Source of the DNA: CAZAPG01 sp964486935
Lineage (GTDB): Bacteria > Chloroflexota > Anaerolineae > 4572-78 > J111
Direction: 5' to 3'
Length of the DNA stretch: 64,000 bases
Assembly (NCBI GenBank): GCA_964486935.1
Contig: CAZAPG010000008.1
Location: forward strand, 1 to 64,000
The translations under genes were made by a program, and so were the position numbers. Below, piece after piece: positions 7,736-16,465 of this stretch. Position 1 is the first letter of the stretch. Each line of letters starts with the position of its first letter. Under the pieces are notes generated by a model. That model was not told the DNA's origin, did no database searches, and saw nothing but the letters and a program-made list of their open reading frames with translations.

Positions 7736-9757
7736 TTATTCCGGCTCCGGCCAGATATCGACCAGGTAGGCCGTGTCGCTCTCCAGAAGTGCCTCTGGCA
7801 AAACGCCGGGTTGGGGCAGCATGGTAAAAATGGCCCCACCCGACGGAAATTTGGGGTTGGTTGCGCCAATCAGCAACAGGTCATCGTCGCTCGTCCAGCG
7901 GATTTCCGGCACGCGGTAGCCGTTGATGGGGCCAACCGGCGTGACAGTTTGTCGCTGCGTGTCAAACAGGATAATGGCGTTGGTTAGCGGGTCGCCCAAT
8001 GAAATGTTAAAGGCCACCTGCTGCCCGCTGTGCGACACGGCCCAGGTTGTAGGCGGGAGATATCCCCGTTCGGCCACGGCCTGGCGGAGCGCTTCCGGCA
8101 TGGCTTCGGGCTGATAAGCCTCGGCCCGGCCATCTGGCCGGATGCGCCAGCCGCTTTGACCGGCTTCAACCGTAATCTGGTTGGGCCAATTCACAACCGG
8201 ATTTGGCAGGCCCGGCTGCTGCCAGATGGCCCGCGACTCATCGCCGGCAAGGCTGCGCAGGTAGAGCGTGTCTTCTTTGAAGTAGGTAATCTGCTCGCCG
8301 GTGGGACTCCAGGCGGCGGCCACGGCGGGCCGGCTGAACTGGCGTAGCTCACCGCTGTGCATGTCGGCCAGCCAGGTGATGTTGTTGGGCGCGTTGACCA
8401 GCAGATAGCGTCCATTGGGCGAGAGACGGGGGCGGTTGCGGACCAGAAAATTTGTCAGGCCGGTGGGGGTATCGGGCAGGCTGTCGTACAGCGTTTTCAT
8501 GGCCGGCTGGTCGAACACCGGGCTGGGTGGCGATGATTTGAGCGAGCGGTCTTCTATATACAGCAGCAAATGGTCGGCAATGGGTTCAACCGGGCGGCGG
8601 TAGGGTTTGACATACAAACCCTGGTCGCAATTTTTCAGACAGGTCCAGTTGGCTTCAATCACGTTTTCGTCGGGGTGAACAACTTTAACTACTTTGGTTT
8701 CGGATAGCGGCACAAACTCTTTGCACTGGGCATTGAAGCCAATTTCAAAATGGGGGCAGTTGTAGCGTACCACGGTCATGGTCCACCAGCCGGCAGCGTC
8801 GGTTTGGTTAGAGATGACCACATCCCACTTGCCATCTTCCACATCGGGGTAATGGTGACTGGCCCCGGTTGGGTGCGAGAGCACGCTCCAGGTGCCGTTA
8901 TCCAGCAGAATGCTGTAGCCGTTAACGGGCCGGCCCGCCTCGTCTCTGATTTCGCCTTTGAAATGAACAATGTTTTGGTTGAATGATGATTGCCAGATAG
9001 CGGGCGTAAATTGCCGGCCGGCCGGCTCAAGCGGCGGGGGCGACTCGGCCTCGATGGGTAAATTGAAGGGGTTGCCCATAATTTGGGTGAGCGGCGCGTG
9101 CAGCCAGCCGGTAACGTTCAGGCCAGGGTGTCTGACCAGCAGCCACTCGCCATCGTTGCTGCGCCGAATGGCCGGCAATAGCGAACCGGCCTCGAGCAAG
9201 CCCGCTTCCGAGAAATTGAGGTGGGGGCCGGTGCGGGCCTGCATGTTTTGCGCCAGCCTGACCCAAACTTCGCTATCTGGTTGGTTGGCCAGGGGTGGTT
9301 TGTAGCCGGGTGGATTGTACCAGTCGCATAAATCAACCGTAGTAGTTTGGCCGCCCGACACCTCAAACGGGCACGGCTCGTAAGAGGCGCAGGTGTAGGC
9401 CCCCAGCAAGTTCATGCCGGCTGTTTTGGCGTAGACGGTATATTGGCCGGGCGGCAGGCTGGCGCGGTAGGTGGTTTGGCCGCGTTCGATGTTGAGTTGG
9501 GTAATCTGGCCATCGACGCCGGCCAGGTACAGAGTCATCGGCGGGGTTTCGGCGCCGGGGTAGCAGAGCCGGCCGGCCACCGTACCGGTGGGGGGCGTGG
9601 CTGTGCTACCCACCGGCGAGGGTTGGGGCGCGGCGGCTGTTGGGCGTAGGCTGGCAGTGGCGGCGGGCAATAGGGTTGGGGCCGGTTCTGCGGCGGGGCT
9701 GCCGGCGCAGGCAGCCAGCGCCAGGGCCGTAACCAGCCCGGCAAAATGAAAACGCAT
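7736..9757 (-). CDS. Lipoprotein with SH3-like and beta-propeller-like domains
   Basis: 673 aa. The signal peptide ends in lipobox LAAC (Cys17), followed by a Pro/Thr/Ala linker to about residue 57. Next come a carboxypeptidase-regulatory-like beta domain (about 58-140) and an SH3-type segment (about 165-225, VWVRLAQNMQARTGPHLNFS...). A further beta domain lies near 260-370. The C-terminal half carries TolB/WD40-like repeats (phrases such as LSPNGRYLLVNAPNN, AAWSPTGEQITYF). Predicted surface-anchored and possibly cell-wall or ligand binding; no enzymatic motif is visible. It lies 86 nt upstream of eda but with a promoter in between. Confidence 0.75.
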   Translation of the reverse strand: MRFHFAGLVTALALAACAGSPAAEPAPTLLPAATASLRPTAAAPQPSPVGSTATPPTGTVAGRLCYPGAETPPMTLYLAGVDGQITQLNIERGQTTYRASLPPGQYTVYAKTAGMNLLGAYTCASYEPCPFEVSGGQTTTVDLCDWYNPPGYKPPLANQPDSEVWVRLAQNMQARTGPHLNFSEAGLLEAGSLLPAIRRSNDGEWLLVRHPGLNVTGWLHAPLTQIMGNPFNLPIEAESPPPLEPAGRQFTPAIWQSSFNQNIVHFKGEIRDEAGRPVNGYSILLDNGTWSVLSHPTGASHHYPDVEDGKWDVVISNQTDAAGWWTMTVVRYNCPHFEIGFNAQCKEFVPLSETKVVKVVHPDENVIEANWTCLKNCDQGLYVKPYRRPVEPIADHLLLYIEDRSLKSSPPSPVFDQPAMKTLYDSLPDTPTGLTNFLVRNRPRLSPNGRYLLVNAPNNITWLADMHSGELRQFSRPAVAAAWSPTGEQITYFKEDTLYLRSLAGDESRAIWQQPGLPNPVVNWPNQITVEAGQSGWRIRPDGRAEAYQPEAMPEALRQAVAERGYLPPTTWAVSHSGQQVAFNISLGDPLTNAIILFDTQRQTVTPVGPINGYRVPEIRWTSDDDLLLIGATNPKFPSGGAIFTMLPQPGVLPEALLESDTAYLVDIWPEPE

Positions 9758-9847
9758 CTCTTTTCCTTGGGCGATTGTAACGTGTAAAGGGGGTATTGTG
9801 CCACAAACAGGGGTTATTGCGAAAATTTAATGCATAGTGGATGAGAC

Positions 9848-9883
9848 AAAAAAAGATGAACCGGGGCGAGGTTCATCTTTTTT
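9848..9883. terminator. Rho-independent terminator
   Basis: AAAGATGAACC/GGTTCATCTTT stem with a 7-nt loop, flanked by an A-run on the left and a T-run on the right, so it works in either direction. It lies 25 nt past the stop of the flavoprotein gene on the minus strand. Confidence 0.8.
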
Positions 9884-9907
9884 GGGGTCTTTTAGGATTA
9901 AACAGAT

Positions 9908-10459
9908 TTACTCTTTGGGCGGCGTATCAAAGTCGTTAAAGTGTTTACCTTTTTCTCTGGAGAGAATATCCAATGCGGCCACCGCGCCACTGCCGGCGGA
10001 GATAATCGCCTGGCTTCGCTGAATTCGGGTGCTGCGGCCAACCACGTAGAGGTTATCAAGCGAGGTGCGAAAGTCGCGGTCAACCACTACGCCTTCATCG
10101 GTAGTTGACAGCCCCAGATTCTTGGATAGTTCCAGGTTCTTGCCTTCGGCAATAATCAGATATTTGCTTTGATGGTTTTGCCCATCTTCGGTGGTAACGG
10201 TAAATCCGTTTGAAGTTTTCTCGATGGTGGCGATTTTTTGCTCTTGAATGGTCGCGCCGAAATTTTCAACCTGTTCACGAGCTATCTTTTGGAAATCGCT
10301 GCCTAAAATTTTGGGGATACCCAGGTAGTTGTACAACAGGGCGTAGTGCATGGCGGTTTTATCCTGCCCAAATACAGTTACCTGTTGCCCATTTTTAGCC
10401 AGAAACAGCGCGGCGCTCAACCCGCCCGGCCCATCGCCAATGATAATAACATCTGTCAT
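9908..10459 (-). CDS. Half-size FAD-dependent oxidoreductase (thioredoxin-reductase-like)
   Basis: 183 aa. The N-terminal dinucleotide motif is GDGPGGLSAALFLAKNG and the C-terminal FAD motif is DRDFRTSLDNLYVVGR, both as in thioredoxin reductases. The NADPH domain and redox CxxC that normally sit between the two FAD halves are absent, and full enzymes are about 310 aa. The ATG has a good AAGGAG. Compact FAD-only relatives of TrxR are known, so this is probably an intact small flavoprotein and not a decay product; electron donor and substrate are unknown. It is divergent from the TetR regulator across 274 bp with a palindromic operator candidate, suggesting TetR control. Confidence 0.8.
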   Translation of the reverse strand: MTDVIIIGDGPGGLSAALFLAKNGQQVTVFGQDKTAMHYALLYNYLGIPKILGSDFQKIAREQVENFGATIQEQKIATIEKTSNGFTVTTEDGQNHQSKYLIIAEGKNLELSKNLGLSTTDEGVVVDRDFRTSLDNLYVVGRSTRIQRSQAIISAGSGAVAALDILSREKGKHFNDFDTPPKE

Positions 10460-10532
10460 ATTACACTTCTCCTTTCGTTAACGAGATGACGCTTTGGTTG
10501 TTGGTGAAGTTCACCACAAGTATAGCCAAATT

Positions 10533-10548
10533 TTTTCAAATTTGAAAA
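10533..10548. promoter_or_regulatory. Perfect palindrome upstream of the flavoprotein gene
   Basis: TTTTCAAATTTGAAAA is a perfect 16-bp palindrome 73 bp upstream of the flavoprotein start. A shorter one, GGTGAAGTTCACC, lies at 10503-10515. Possible operators in the divergent control region; no protein can be assigned. Confidence 0.35.
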
Positions 10549-10666
10549 TACTGTTTGCTCCTTACTCTTTTATATTCTTGCATCTAATGAATTGGTTAAT
10601 ATAATGGTTAATAAGGTTTAACTTTTCTTAACCCTTGACAAATGGGTAGGGGTAACTGGCTTTAAA

Positions 10667-10680
10667 TGGACTATAGTCCA
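10667..10680. promoter_or_regulatory. Candidate TetR-family operator
   Basis: TGGACTATAGTCCA is a perfect 14-bp palindrome 53 bp before the TetR start. A TATAAT lies just downstream at 10696-10701, so a bound dimer would overlap the likely promoter. TetR-family proteins usually bind such palindromes in their own promoter, which makes autoregulation likely. Confidence 0.55.
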
Positions 10681-10733
10681 CTTAATATGGGTTATTATAA
10701 TAGGCAGCAATTTGTCTGTCAAAACTATTTCCT

Positions 10734-11438
10734 ATGAATTTTGATAAATCCGAAATAATTCCATTACAAACAACCGAGACAGACTCCTTTTCCAAACGGC
10801 CCAAACGCTCCGATGCGGTGGCTAACCGCGAGCTGATTTTAGAGACTGCCCAGCGCTTGTTTGCCGAGCATGGCGTGGCCAATATCTGCATGGCCGCCAT
10901 TGCCGAGGCTGCCGGAGTGGGCAAAGGTACGCTCTATAGAGGTTTTGCCAACAAAGGCGAACTATGCCTGGCCCTGATGGATGAAGATATGCGCAATTTT
11001 CAGGAAAAGACCCTGCGTTTCTTTAGAGAAAATTACAACCGGCCGGCGTTGGTTCAACTCGATGCCTTTTTAGATAGCCTGGTTCGTTTTTTAGACTTTC
11101 ACGCCCCGCTGCTGCGCGAGGCCCAACAACAAGGCGTGTTGCGCAACGATGACGCGGCTACTTCTCAACATAGTGCGCCCTACTTGTGGCTGTCGTGGCT
11201 ACATCAGACAATTGGCACGCTGCTGCAACTGGCCCAACAAAATGGCGAGGCCGACAATCTGGATATCCCTTACCTGATTGACGCAATTTTGGCTCCGCTG
11301 AATGCCGACCTGTTTATGTACCAGCGAGAGGTGCTGGGGTTTGAGGTCGAGCGTATCAGCCTGGGGTTGCGTCGCCTGGTTTTGATAGGGTGCAGCAAGC
11401 AGCCCTTTACCTTTTTAGATGAGCAGGGAGACAGGTAG
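10734..11438 (+). CDS. TetR/AcrR-family transcriptional regulator
   Basis: 234 aa. A 25-residue polar tail precedes the TetR helix-turn-helix (about residues 28-80, with LETAQRLFAEHGVANICMAA and GVGKGTLYRGFANKGEL). An all-helical ligand-binding domain of the family's usual size follows. No strong Shine-Dalgarno is seen before the ATG. The divergent flavoprotein gene and the intergenic palindrome at 10667 suggest it represses itself and perhaps the flavoprotein. The inducer is unknown. Confidence 0.93.
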   Translation: MNFDKSEIIPLQTTETDSFSKRPKRSDAVANRELILETAQRLFAEHGVANICMAAIAEAAGVGKGTLYRGFANKGELCLALMDEDMRNFQEKTLRFFRENYNRPALVQLDAFLDSLVRFLDFHAPLLREAQQQGVLRNDDAATSQHSAPYLWLSWLHQTIGTLLQLAQQNGEADNLDIPYLIDAILAPLNADLFMYQREVLGFEVERISLGLRRLVLIGCSKQPFTFLDEQGDR

Positions 11439-11440
11439 CG

Positions 11441-11761
11441 ATGGGGTTTTTTGACTCTTTAAAATCTATCTTTGCGCCGGGCGGGTCGCCAAAGCGGGGG
11501 GATAACGGTTACTGGATATATGTTCGCTGCCATCGCTGTGGCGAGGGTATCAAAACCCGGCTCGATTTGCAGCACAGCCTCAACCCCGATGACCAGGGCG
11601 GATACCTGGTTAGAAAAACCCTGGTTGGCAACCAACTCTGTTTTGAGCGGGTCGAAGTAACCCTCAGATTTGATGCCAATCATCGTTTGGTTGACCAAGA
11701 GGCTTCTGGCGGAGATATCATCACCGCCGAGGAGTTTGAGGCGTTATCGGCTCATATTTGA
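11441..11761 (+). CDS. Small zinc-ribbon-like protein
   Basis: 106 aa starting 2 nt after the tetR stop, so cotranscribed and probably coupled. A single knuckle, VRCHRCGEGIKTR (two cysteines near residues 30-33), is followed by a beta-rich segment. With only one CxxC, a metal site would need a dimer or other ligands. I do not recognise the family. Its 3' end overlaps the 3' end of the convergent response-regulator gene by 18 bp. Confidence 0.7.
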   Translation: MGFFDSLKSIFAPGGSPKRGDNGYWIYVRCHRCGEGIKTRLDLQHSLNPDDQGGYLVRKTLVGNQLCFERVEVTLRFDANHRLVDQEASGGDIITAEEFEALSAHI

Positions 11762-12160
11762 CAGGCCCAGCACCAACTGAATTTTTTTGAGCATCTGGTC
11801 GTTGCGGCCTTTGACAAAATAATCGGCAGCGCCTTTGTCGATGCATTTTTTGGCGGTTTCAACCTCATCCCAGGCCGAATTGGCAATCACCGGCATACCG
11901 GGGAACTCCTTTTTGAGTCGCTCTAACAGCTCCAGCCCGGCATATTTTGACTCTTTTCCCTCAAAATTGGGCATATTCAAATCAATAATCGCCAGGTCAA
12001 AGGGTTCACCCTCTTTTGCGGCTGCCCGAGCCACGGCCATTGCCTCGATATTGCCCCTTGCGGTTTCTACATCAAAGCCTGCTCTGAACAGGCTTTTTTC
12101 AACGCTGCGCAAAATATTTTCTTCGTCGTCTACCAGCAATAGTTTTGGTTCGCTGTCCAT
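11744..12160 (-). CDS. Single-domain response regulator
   Basis: 138 aa receiver domain with no output domain. The acidic pocket DDEEN (10-14), phosphoacceptor Asp60 in LAIIDLNMPN, Ser95 (IANSA) and Lys117 (FVKG) are all present. It is the third gene of a minus-strand run behind two GAF histidine kinases (36 nt after the hybrid kinase) and is the natural phosphate acceptor for them. As a stand-alone receiver it probably signals by protein contact or phosphorelay and does not bind DNA. Confidence 0.93.
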   Translation of the reverse strand: MDSEPKLLLVDDEENILRSVEKSLFRAGFDVETARGNIEAMAVARAAAKEGEPFDLAIIDLNMPNFEGKESKYAGLELLERLKKEFPGMPVIANSAWDEVETAKKCIDKGAADYFVKGRNDQMLKKIQLVLGLSNMSR

Positions 12161-12196
12161 CTGTTCAATCTGACTCCTTACGCATTGGCCTTGATA

Positions 12197-14068
12197 TTAA
12201 CGCAGCGCGCTTAAGTTAATTTTTACGTTTTGGGTTAAACCGGCGCGAGTATACGGTTTGGGCAACAAATTATAGACGCCCAGCAACATGCGCTCTTTGG
12301 TGCGTTCAACTCGCGGGTTAGAGGAAACCGCTACCGTTTTTGAAATTGCCCCCGCGTTTTTAATGACCTGGTACACTTCCAGTGAGTCTTTGCCGGCCAG
12401 TATATCATCCACAATAATCAAATCATACGGGCCAAAGTTATCAATGCTGTAGTTTTTGCCGGAAACCGTTACTTTAAATCCCGCCTTGTCCAGGGCCGCG
12501 GCGGCAAATCGTCGCCAGCTATCGTCATCGTCTATCAACAAAATTTTGCCCTTGCCGGACTCGCCTTTGGCTTTGGATTCGTTACTTTTATCAACCGGAA
12601 TGTTAACCGTAAATGTAGTCCCCCGGCCCAATTGACTGGCAACCGTAATGCCGCCCCCCAATTGTTCCAAAATTAACCGACATGCCGGCAAGCCCAACCC
12701 GGCATGGCCTTTAATGCCTTTGGTAGTGTGAAAAGTTATCCAGATTTTATCCATGTCGGCCGGGGCAATGCCGCTGCCGTTATCGGCTACTTCTGCGCTA
12801 ATAAAACCGGCTTTGGCGCTGGAGCGAAGGGTGATATTAATTTGAGGCTGCGGCTGATGTTCCATGGCCTCGTAGGCGTTAACTATCAGGTTGGTAAATA
12901 CCCTGTTCAGTTGCACCGGGTCGGCGGTGGCCAGGGGTAACTGCTCTTCGCATTTTAGGGTTACTATGCCGGGCGGCAGGTTCAGGCTGTTAATAGTATC
13001 GGTTACAATATCGTCAACCATGGCCGGGCGGGGCGCCTGCTCGCGGGCCGGGCCAATCAAATCTTCCTTCACTCTCATAATCAGCCGGGCCGCATCTTCA
13101 ATAATCTCCAGGTCTTCCAGTATCGAGTTAAGGCTCAACCGGTTTTCCAGCTTGTCCAGCGGCAGGCTGTTAATTTTATCAACGGCGCTGCCCATATTGG
13201 GGTTGTTCTGTTGAATAGCGGCGGCTTCCTTTAAAATTAACTGAATCAGAGGTTGATTTTTTAATCTGTCAACCGCCGCCTGCCCCACTTTGGGTTGACC
13301 CTCTGGAGCGGGGGGCGCGGCGCTAACGGCGTCGAGCTGAACATCCTGTAAAATATTGGCAATGGCGCAAACCATCAATTGCAAATCGTGGCGCATGCGC
13401 GCAACCGAACCGCCAATTGGCTCGGCCTTGTTGCCAATCCAGTGGATGGCGTCGCCGGTGGCGGTGGCAATGGCCTCAAAGGTTTTGGCCCGCAGCAGTT
13501 GGGCGTGGGTTTGTTCCAGTTCGCGGCGCTGGCGGGCGTTGTCGATGGCAATGGCTAACTGGTTGGCCATGGCTTGCAGCGAGGAGACATCTTCATCGGA
13601 AAAGGCGGCGGCCTCGGTGCTTTGCACCGTAACCGCGCCAATTACCCTGTGGCCAACGGCCAGTGGCAGGGCCATTTCCGAGCGGGTATCGGGCAGCACC
13701 GGGTTGGGATACCACACCTTTTCAGTGTCCACATCCAGCGAGATGCGGGCCTCGTTCAGGGCGGTGCAGGCCCCAATCATCGAGTTGCCGCCGACGGCCA
13801 GCTTGTGGTTGTTTTCTATCATAATCCGGCCCGGCTCGCCGCGCCCGGCCCGGAGTACGGCAAACTCGCCGGCCTCATCAATTAAAAAAACGCCGGCGTA
13901 ATAAAAATCATACGCTTCGCAGATAATATCTACCGTTTTGGGCAGCAACTCCTCGATATTCATAATGTGGGTGATATTTTGGCTCACCTCGGCGGCGGCG
14001 GCCAGCAGGTTGGCCCGGCGCAGGGCTTGTTCAAGGGTTATGTTTGCTTCAATTTGAGCTTGGTCCAT
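12197..14068 (-). CDS. GAF-domain hybrid histidine kinase with C-terminal receiver
   Basis: 623 aa, cytoplasmic (no TM). A GAF sensor (about 20-185) is followed by a linker with a histidine at 209 in AIHWIGNKAEPI, an H-x3-NK type box unlike the common HisKA motif. The HATPase has its N box (NRVFTNLIVNAYEAM), G1 (DNGSGIAP) and G2 (GHAGLGLP). A receiver domain follows (about 510-620, LIDDDD at its start and the phosphoacceptor region LIIVDDILAGKD). Its GAF is closely similar to both GAFs of the upstream kinase, so the pair arose by duplication. Middle gene of the module. Confidence 0.92.
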   Translation of the reverse strand: MDQAQIEANITLEQALRRANLLAAAAEVSQNITHIMNIEELLPKTVDIICEAYDFYYAGVFLIDEAGEFAVLRAGRGEPGRIMIENNHKLAVGGNSMIGACTALNEARISLDVDTEKVWYPNPVLPDTRSEMALPLAVGHRVIGAVTVQSTEAAAFSDEDVSSLQAMANQLAIAIDNARQRRELEQTHAQLLRAKTFEAIATATGDAIHWIGNKAEPIGGSVARMRHDLQLMVCAIANILQDVQLDAVSAAPPAPEGQPKVGQAAVDRLKNQPLIQLILKEAAAIQQNNPNMGSAVDKINSLPLDKLENRLSLNSILEDLEIIEDAARLIMRVKEDLIGPAREQAPRPAMVDDIVTDTINSLNLPPGIVTLKCEEQLPLATADPVQLNRVFTNLIVNAYEAMEHQPQPQINITLRSSAKAGFISAEVADNGSGIAPADMDKIWITFHTTKGIKGHAGLGLPACRLILEQLGGGITVASQLGRGTTFTVNIPVDKSNESKAKGESGKGKILLIDDDDSWRRFAAAALDKAGFKVTVSGKNYSIDNFGPYDLIIVDDILAGKDSLEVYQVIKNAGAISKTVAVSSNPRVERTKERMLLGVYNLLPKPYTRAGLTQNVKINLSALR

Positions 14069-14104
14069 GTCTTTTACCTCGGTATTGAAAGTTTGTTAAT
14101 GAGC

Positions 14105-14185
14105 AGTTTCAGGATGGTAATTGGAGATTGGTAATTAGTAATTGACAAATTTGGCTGGTTAGACCAATTACTAATTACTACCTGC
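14105..14185. repeat. Heptameric repeat block between the two kinase genes
   Basis: GGTAATT, GGAGATT, GGTAATT, AGTAATT units in 7-bp register from 14116 are answered by ACCAATT, ACTAATT, ACTACCT on the other side, so the block is also an inverted repeat able to fold into a long hairpin. It fills most of the 135-bp gap between the two kinase genes. Confidence 0.6.
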
Positions 14186-14203
14186 CAATGACTCTTCAGC
14201 TTT

Positions 14204-16228
14204 TTAAGCGTCCACCAATTCATCGCCTGGTTTATAAACAGGTATGTGCAGGGTAAAGGTTGAGCCAACCCCAACCTGGCTGGTTACGCTGATTCTGCCG
14301 CCCATACGCTCCATGGTTTGCAAGCAGGCCGGCAGGCCCAGGCCGGTGCCGCCTTTTTTGGCTTTGCCGGTATGAAACGTCAACCAGATTTTGGTTAGCT
14401 CATCTTCGGGAATGCCGCAGCCGTTATCGGCAATTTCAACCGTAACAAATTCAATATCGAGCTGGCGGATGGCCACAAAAATATGGGGGTGAGGCTGGTC
14501 GTCCATCGCTTCCATGGCGTTTTTGACCAGGTTGATGATGACCCGCCCAAACTGCACCGGGTCAATCCGCACCAAAGAAATTTCGCCGTCGATGCTGTAG
14601 GAGACCGTGCCGGGCGGCAGGGCAAAGCTGCGAATATTTTCTTTGACCACGGCCACAATATCGGCCGGCTGCCATTTTTGGCGGCGGGCCGGGCCAATCA
14701 GGTCTTCCTTAATTTGCAAAATGGTGTTGGCGCTCTCCTCGATAATTTCCAAATCTTCCAACACCGACTCGATAGCCAGCATGCGCCGCAGTTTTTTGAG
14801 CGGTTTATTTTTAAGGCGCGCCGCCTGTTCCGGCAGGTCGGGCTGTTGTTGCCGCAAAAATTGCCCCGCCTCGATGATTAGCCGGGCCAGGGAGTCATTT
14901 TTTATAGACTCATTACCGGCGCTTTCAAGTAGCTGTCCGGCAATGTAAAGGTAGCGGCTCAAATCCTCGCGGGTACGGCTAACGCAGCCGGGAATGGGCG
15001 CGGCTTTGTTGCCCACCCAGTGAATGGTTTCGCCGGTAGCTGTGGCAATGGTTTCAAAGGTTTTGGTGCGCACCAGCTCGTTGTTGGCCGCCTCTAAATC
15101 TTGTAGCAGCCGGGCGTTATTAATGGCCACGGCCAACTGGTCGGCCATTATTTGCAGGCTGGAGATATCTTCTTTGGAAAAGGCGGCTTCTTCCTCGCTT
15201 TGTACGGTGAGCGCGCCAATGCATTTGTCTTTAATAATCAGCGGCAGCGCCATTTCCGAGCGGGTTTTGGGCAGCAGCGGGTTGGGATACCACACCTTTT
15301 CCTCATCCACATCCAGCGAGATGCGCGCCTCTTTTAAGGCCGTGGCCGCCCCAATCATCGAGTTGCCGCCGACGACCAGCTTGTGGCCGCGCTCTACCAT
15401 TTTGCGACCCGCCTCGCCGCGCCCGGCTTTGAGCACGGCCCACGGTTTGCCGTCTTCCAGGGTTTCCAGCAAAAAGATGCCGGCGTAGTAAAAGCCGTAC
15501 TCTTCGCAAATAATGTGCACGGTGCTGGATAGCAGCACGTCCAAATCCAAAATCGAGGTAATGTTGCGGCTCACTTCAGAGCCGGCTTGCAGCAGCGCCG
15601 CCCGGCGGGTCGCCTCTTGATATAATTGCGAATTTTGCTGGTGCAGCCGGGCATTGGTAATCGCCACGGCCAGTTGGTCGGCCAGGGCCTGCAAGGATGA
15701 CACATCCTCATCAGAAAAGGCGGCTTCTTCAATGCTTTGCACCGTCAGCGCGCCAATCACCTTGCCGCCAATGGCCAGCGGCAGCGCCATCTCCGAGCGG
15801 GTATCGGGCAGAAAGGGGTTGTTAAACCACACGGCCTCTTTGCCCACGTCCAGAGCAATGCGGGCCTCGTTCAAGGCGGTGCAGGCCCCCACCATCGAGC
15901 GCCCGCCAACCTGAAGCTTGTGGTGGTGGTCAAGCATAATGCGACCCGCTTTGCCGCGCCCGGCTTTAAGCACGGCCCAATCGTTACCGTCATCAAGAGT
16001 TTCAATTAAAAAGATGCCGGCGTAGTAAAAACCGTACTCATCGCAGATAATATCAACAGTTCTGGCTAAAAGTTCATCGGGGTCTAAAATTGAGGAGATA
16101 ATGCGACTTACTTGAGCCGCCGCATTGAGCAGCGTTGCCTGGCGGTTGGCCTTGACCAGGGTATATTGAGTGACATCTTTATTTGCTTTTTCTGCAACGG
16201 ACATGCTCAACGACTGGTCTGTGTCCAT
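14204..16228 (-). CDS. Tandem-GAF histidine kinase
   Basis: 674 aa, soluble. Two near-identical GAF domains (about 35-195 and 212-372) share blocks such as EYGFYYAGIFL, TRSEMALPL and AAFS-ED-SSLQ. A histidine at 403 lies in the TIHWVGNKAAPI box, then a helical dimerisation region and an HATPase (about 530-670; N box NLVKNAMEAM, G1 DNGCGIPE, G2 GGTGLGLP). There is no receiver domain. It is the first gene of the module and has its own upstream promoter within a palindrome (16364-16411). The GAF ligand is unknown. Confidence 0.93.
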   Translation of the reverse strand: MDTDQSLSMSVAEKANKDVTQYTLVKANRQATLLNAAAQVSRIISSILDPDELLARTVDIICDEYGFYYAGIFLIETLDDGNDWAVLKAGRGKAGRIMLDHHHKLQVGGRSMVGACTALNEARIALDVGKEAVWFNNPFLPDTRSEMALPLAIGGKVIGALTVQSIEEAAFSDEDVSSLQALADQLAVAITNARLHQQNSQLYQEATRRAALLQAGSEVSRNITSILDLDVLLSSTVHIICEEYGFYYAGIFLLETLEDGKPWAVLKAGRGEAGRKMVERGHKLVVGGNSMIGAATALKEARISLDVDEEKVWYPNPLLPKTRSEMALPLIIKDKCIGALTVQSEEEAAFSKEDISSLQIMADQLAVAINNARLLQDLEAANNELVRTKTFETIATATGETIHWVGNKAAPIPGCVSRTREDLSRYLYIAGQLLESAGNESIKNDSLARLIIEAGQFLRQQQPDLPEQAARLKNKPLKKLRRMLAIESVLEDLEIIEESANTILQIKEDLIGPARRQKWQPADIVAVVKENIRSFALPPGTVSYSIDGEISLVRIDPVQFGRVIINLVKNAMEAMDDQPHPHIFVAIRQLDIEFVTVEIADNGCGIPEDELTKIWLTFHTGKAKKGGTGLGLPACLQTMERMGGRISVTSQVGVGSTFTLHIPVYKPGDELVDA

Positions 16229-16363
16229 AAAAAGGGGCCTCTAATTCTGATAGCGTGATGGCGTGCAGCAAAAAACAGGTGAGGGCCTAAATTAGATTCC
16301 AGAGGGGTTTACACCCAATTTCAACGATGCAACAACCTCGTTTATGGTTAAGATAAGATTGTG

Positions 16364-16411
16364 GGGAATTATACTCCAAAACGAGACAGGGGGCAATAGA
16401 GTATAATTCCC
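16364..16411 (-). promoter_or_regulatory. Promoter embedded in an inverted repeat, upstream of the kinase module
   Basis: Arms GGGAATTATACTC (16364-16376) and GAGTATAATTCCC (16399-16411) are perfect complements, 22 bp apart. On the minus strand TTGCCC (16396-16391), a 17-bp spacer and TATAAT (16373-16368) make a promoter for the kinases, so the repeat overlaps both core elements and may be an operator. The predicted leader is about 130 nt. Confidence 0.5.
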
Positions 16412-16447
16412 AGATAAGCGCGCCCGTTTCATCATCTTGTTTGGTGG

Positions 16448-16456
16448 TGCTATAAT
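16448..16456 (+). promoter_or_regulatory. Extended -10 promoter immediately before the acidic protein gene
   Basis: TGCTATAAT ends 9 nt before the ATG at 16466. Initiation 6-8 nt downstream of the hexamer would leave almost no leader, so the mRNA is predicted leaderless. No -35 is evident, as is usual for extended -10 promoters. Confidence 0.5.
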
Positions 16457-16465
16457 GCAGTGGTT

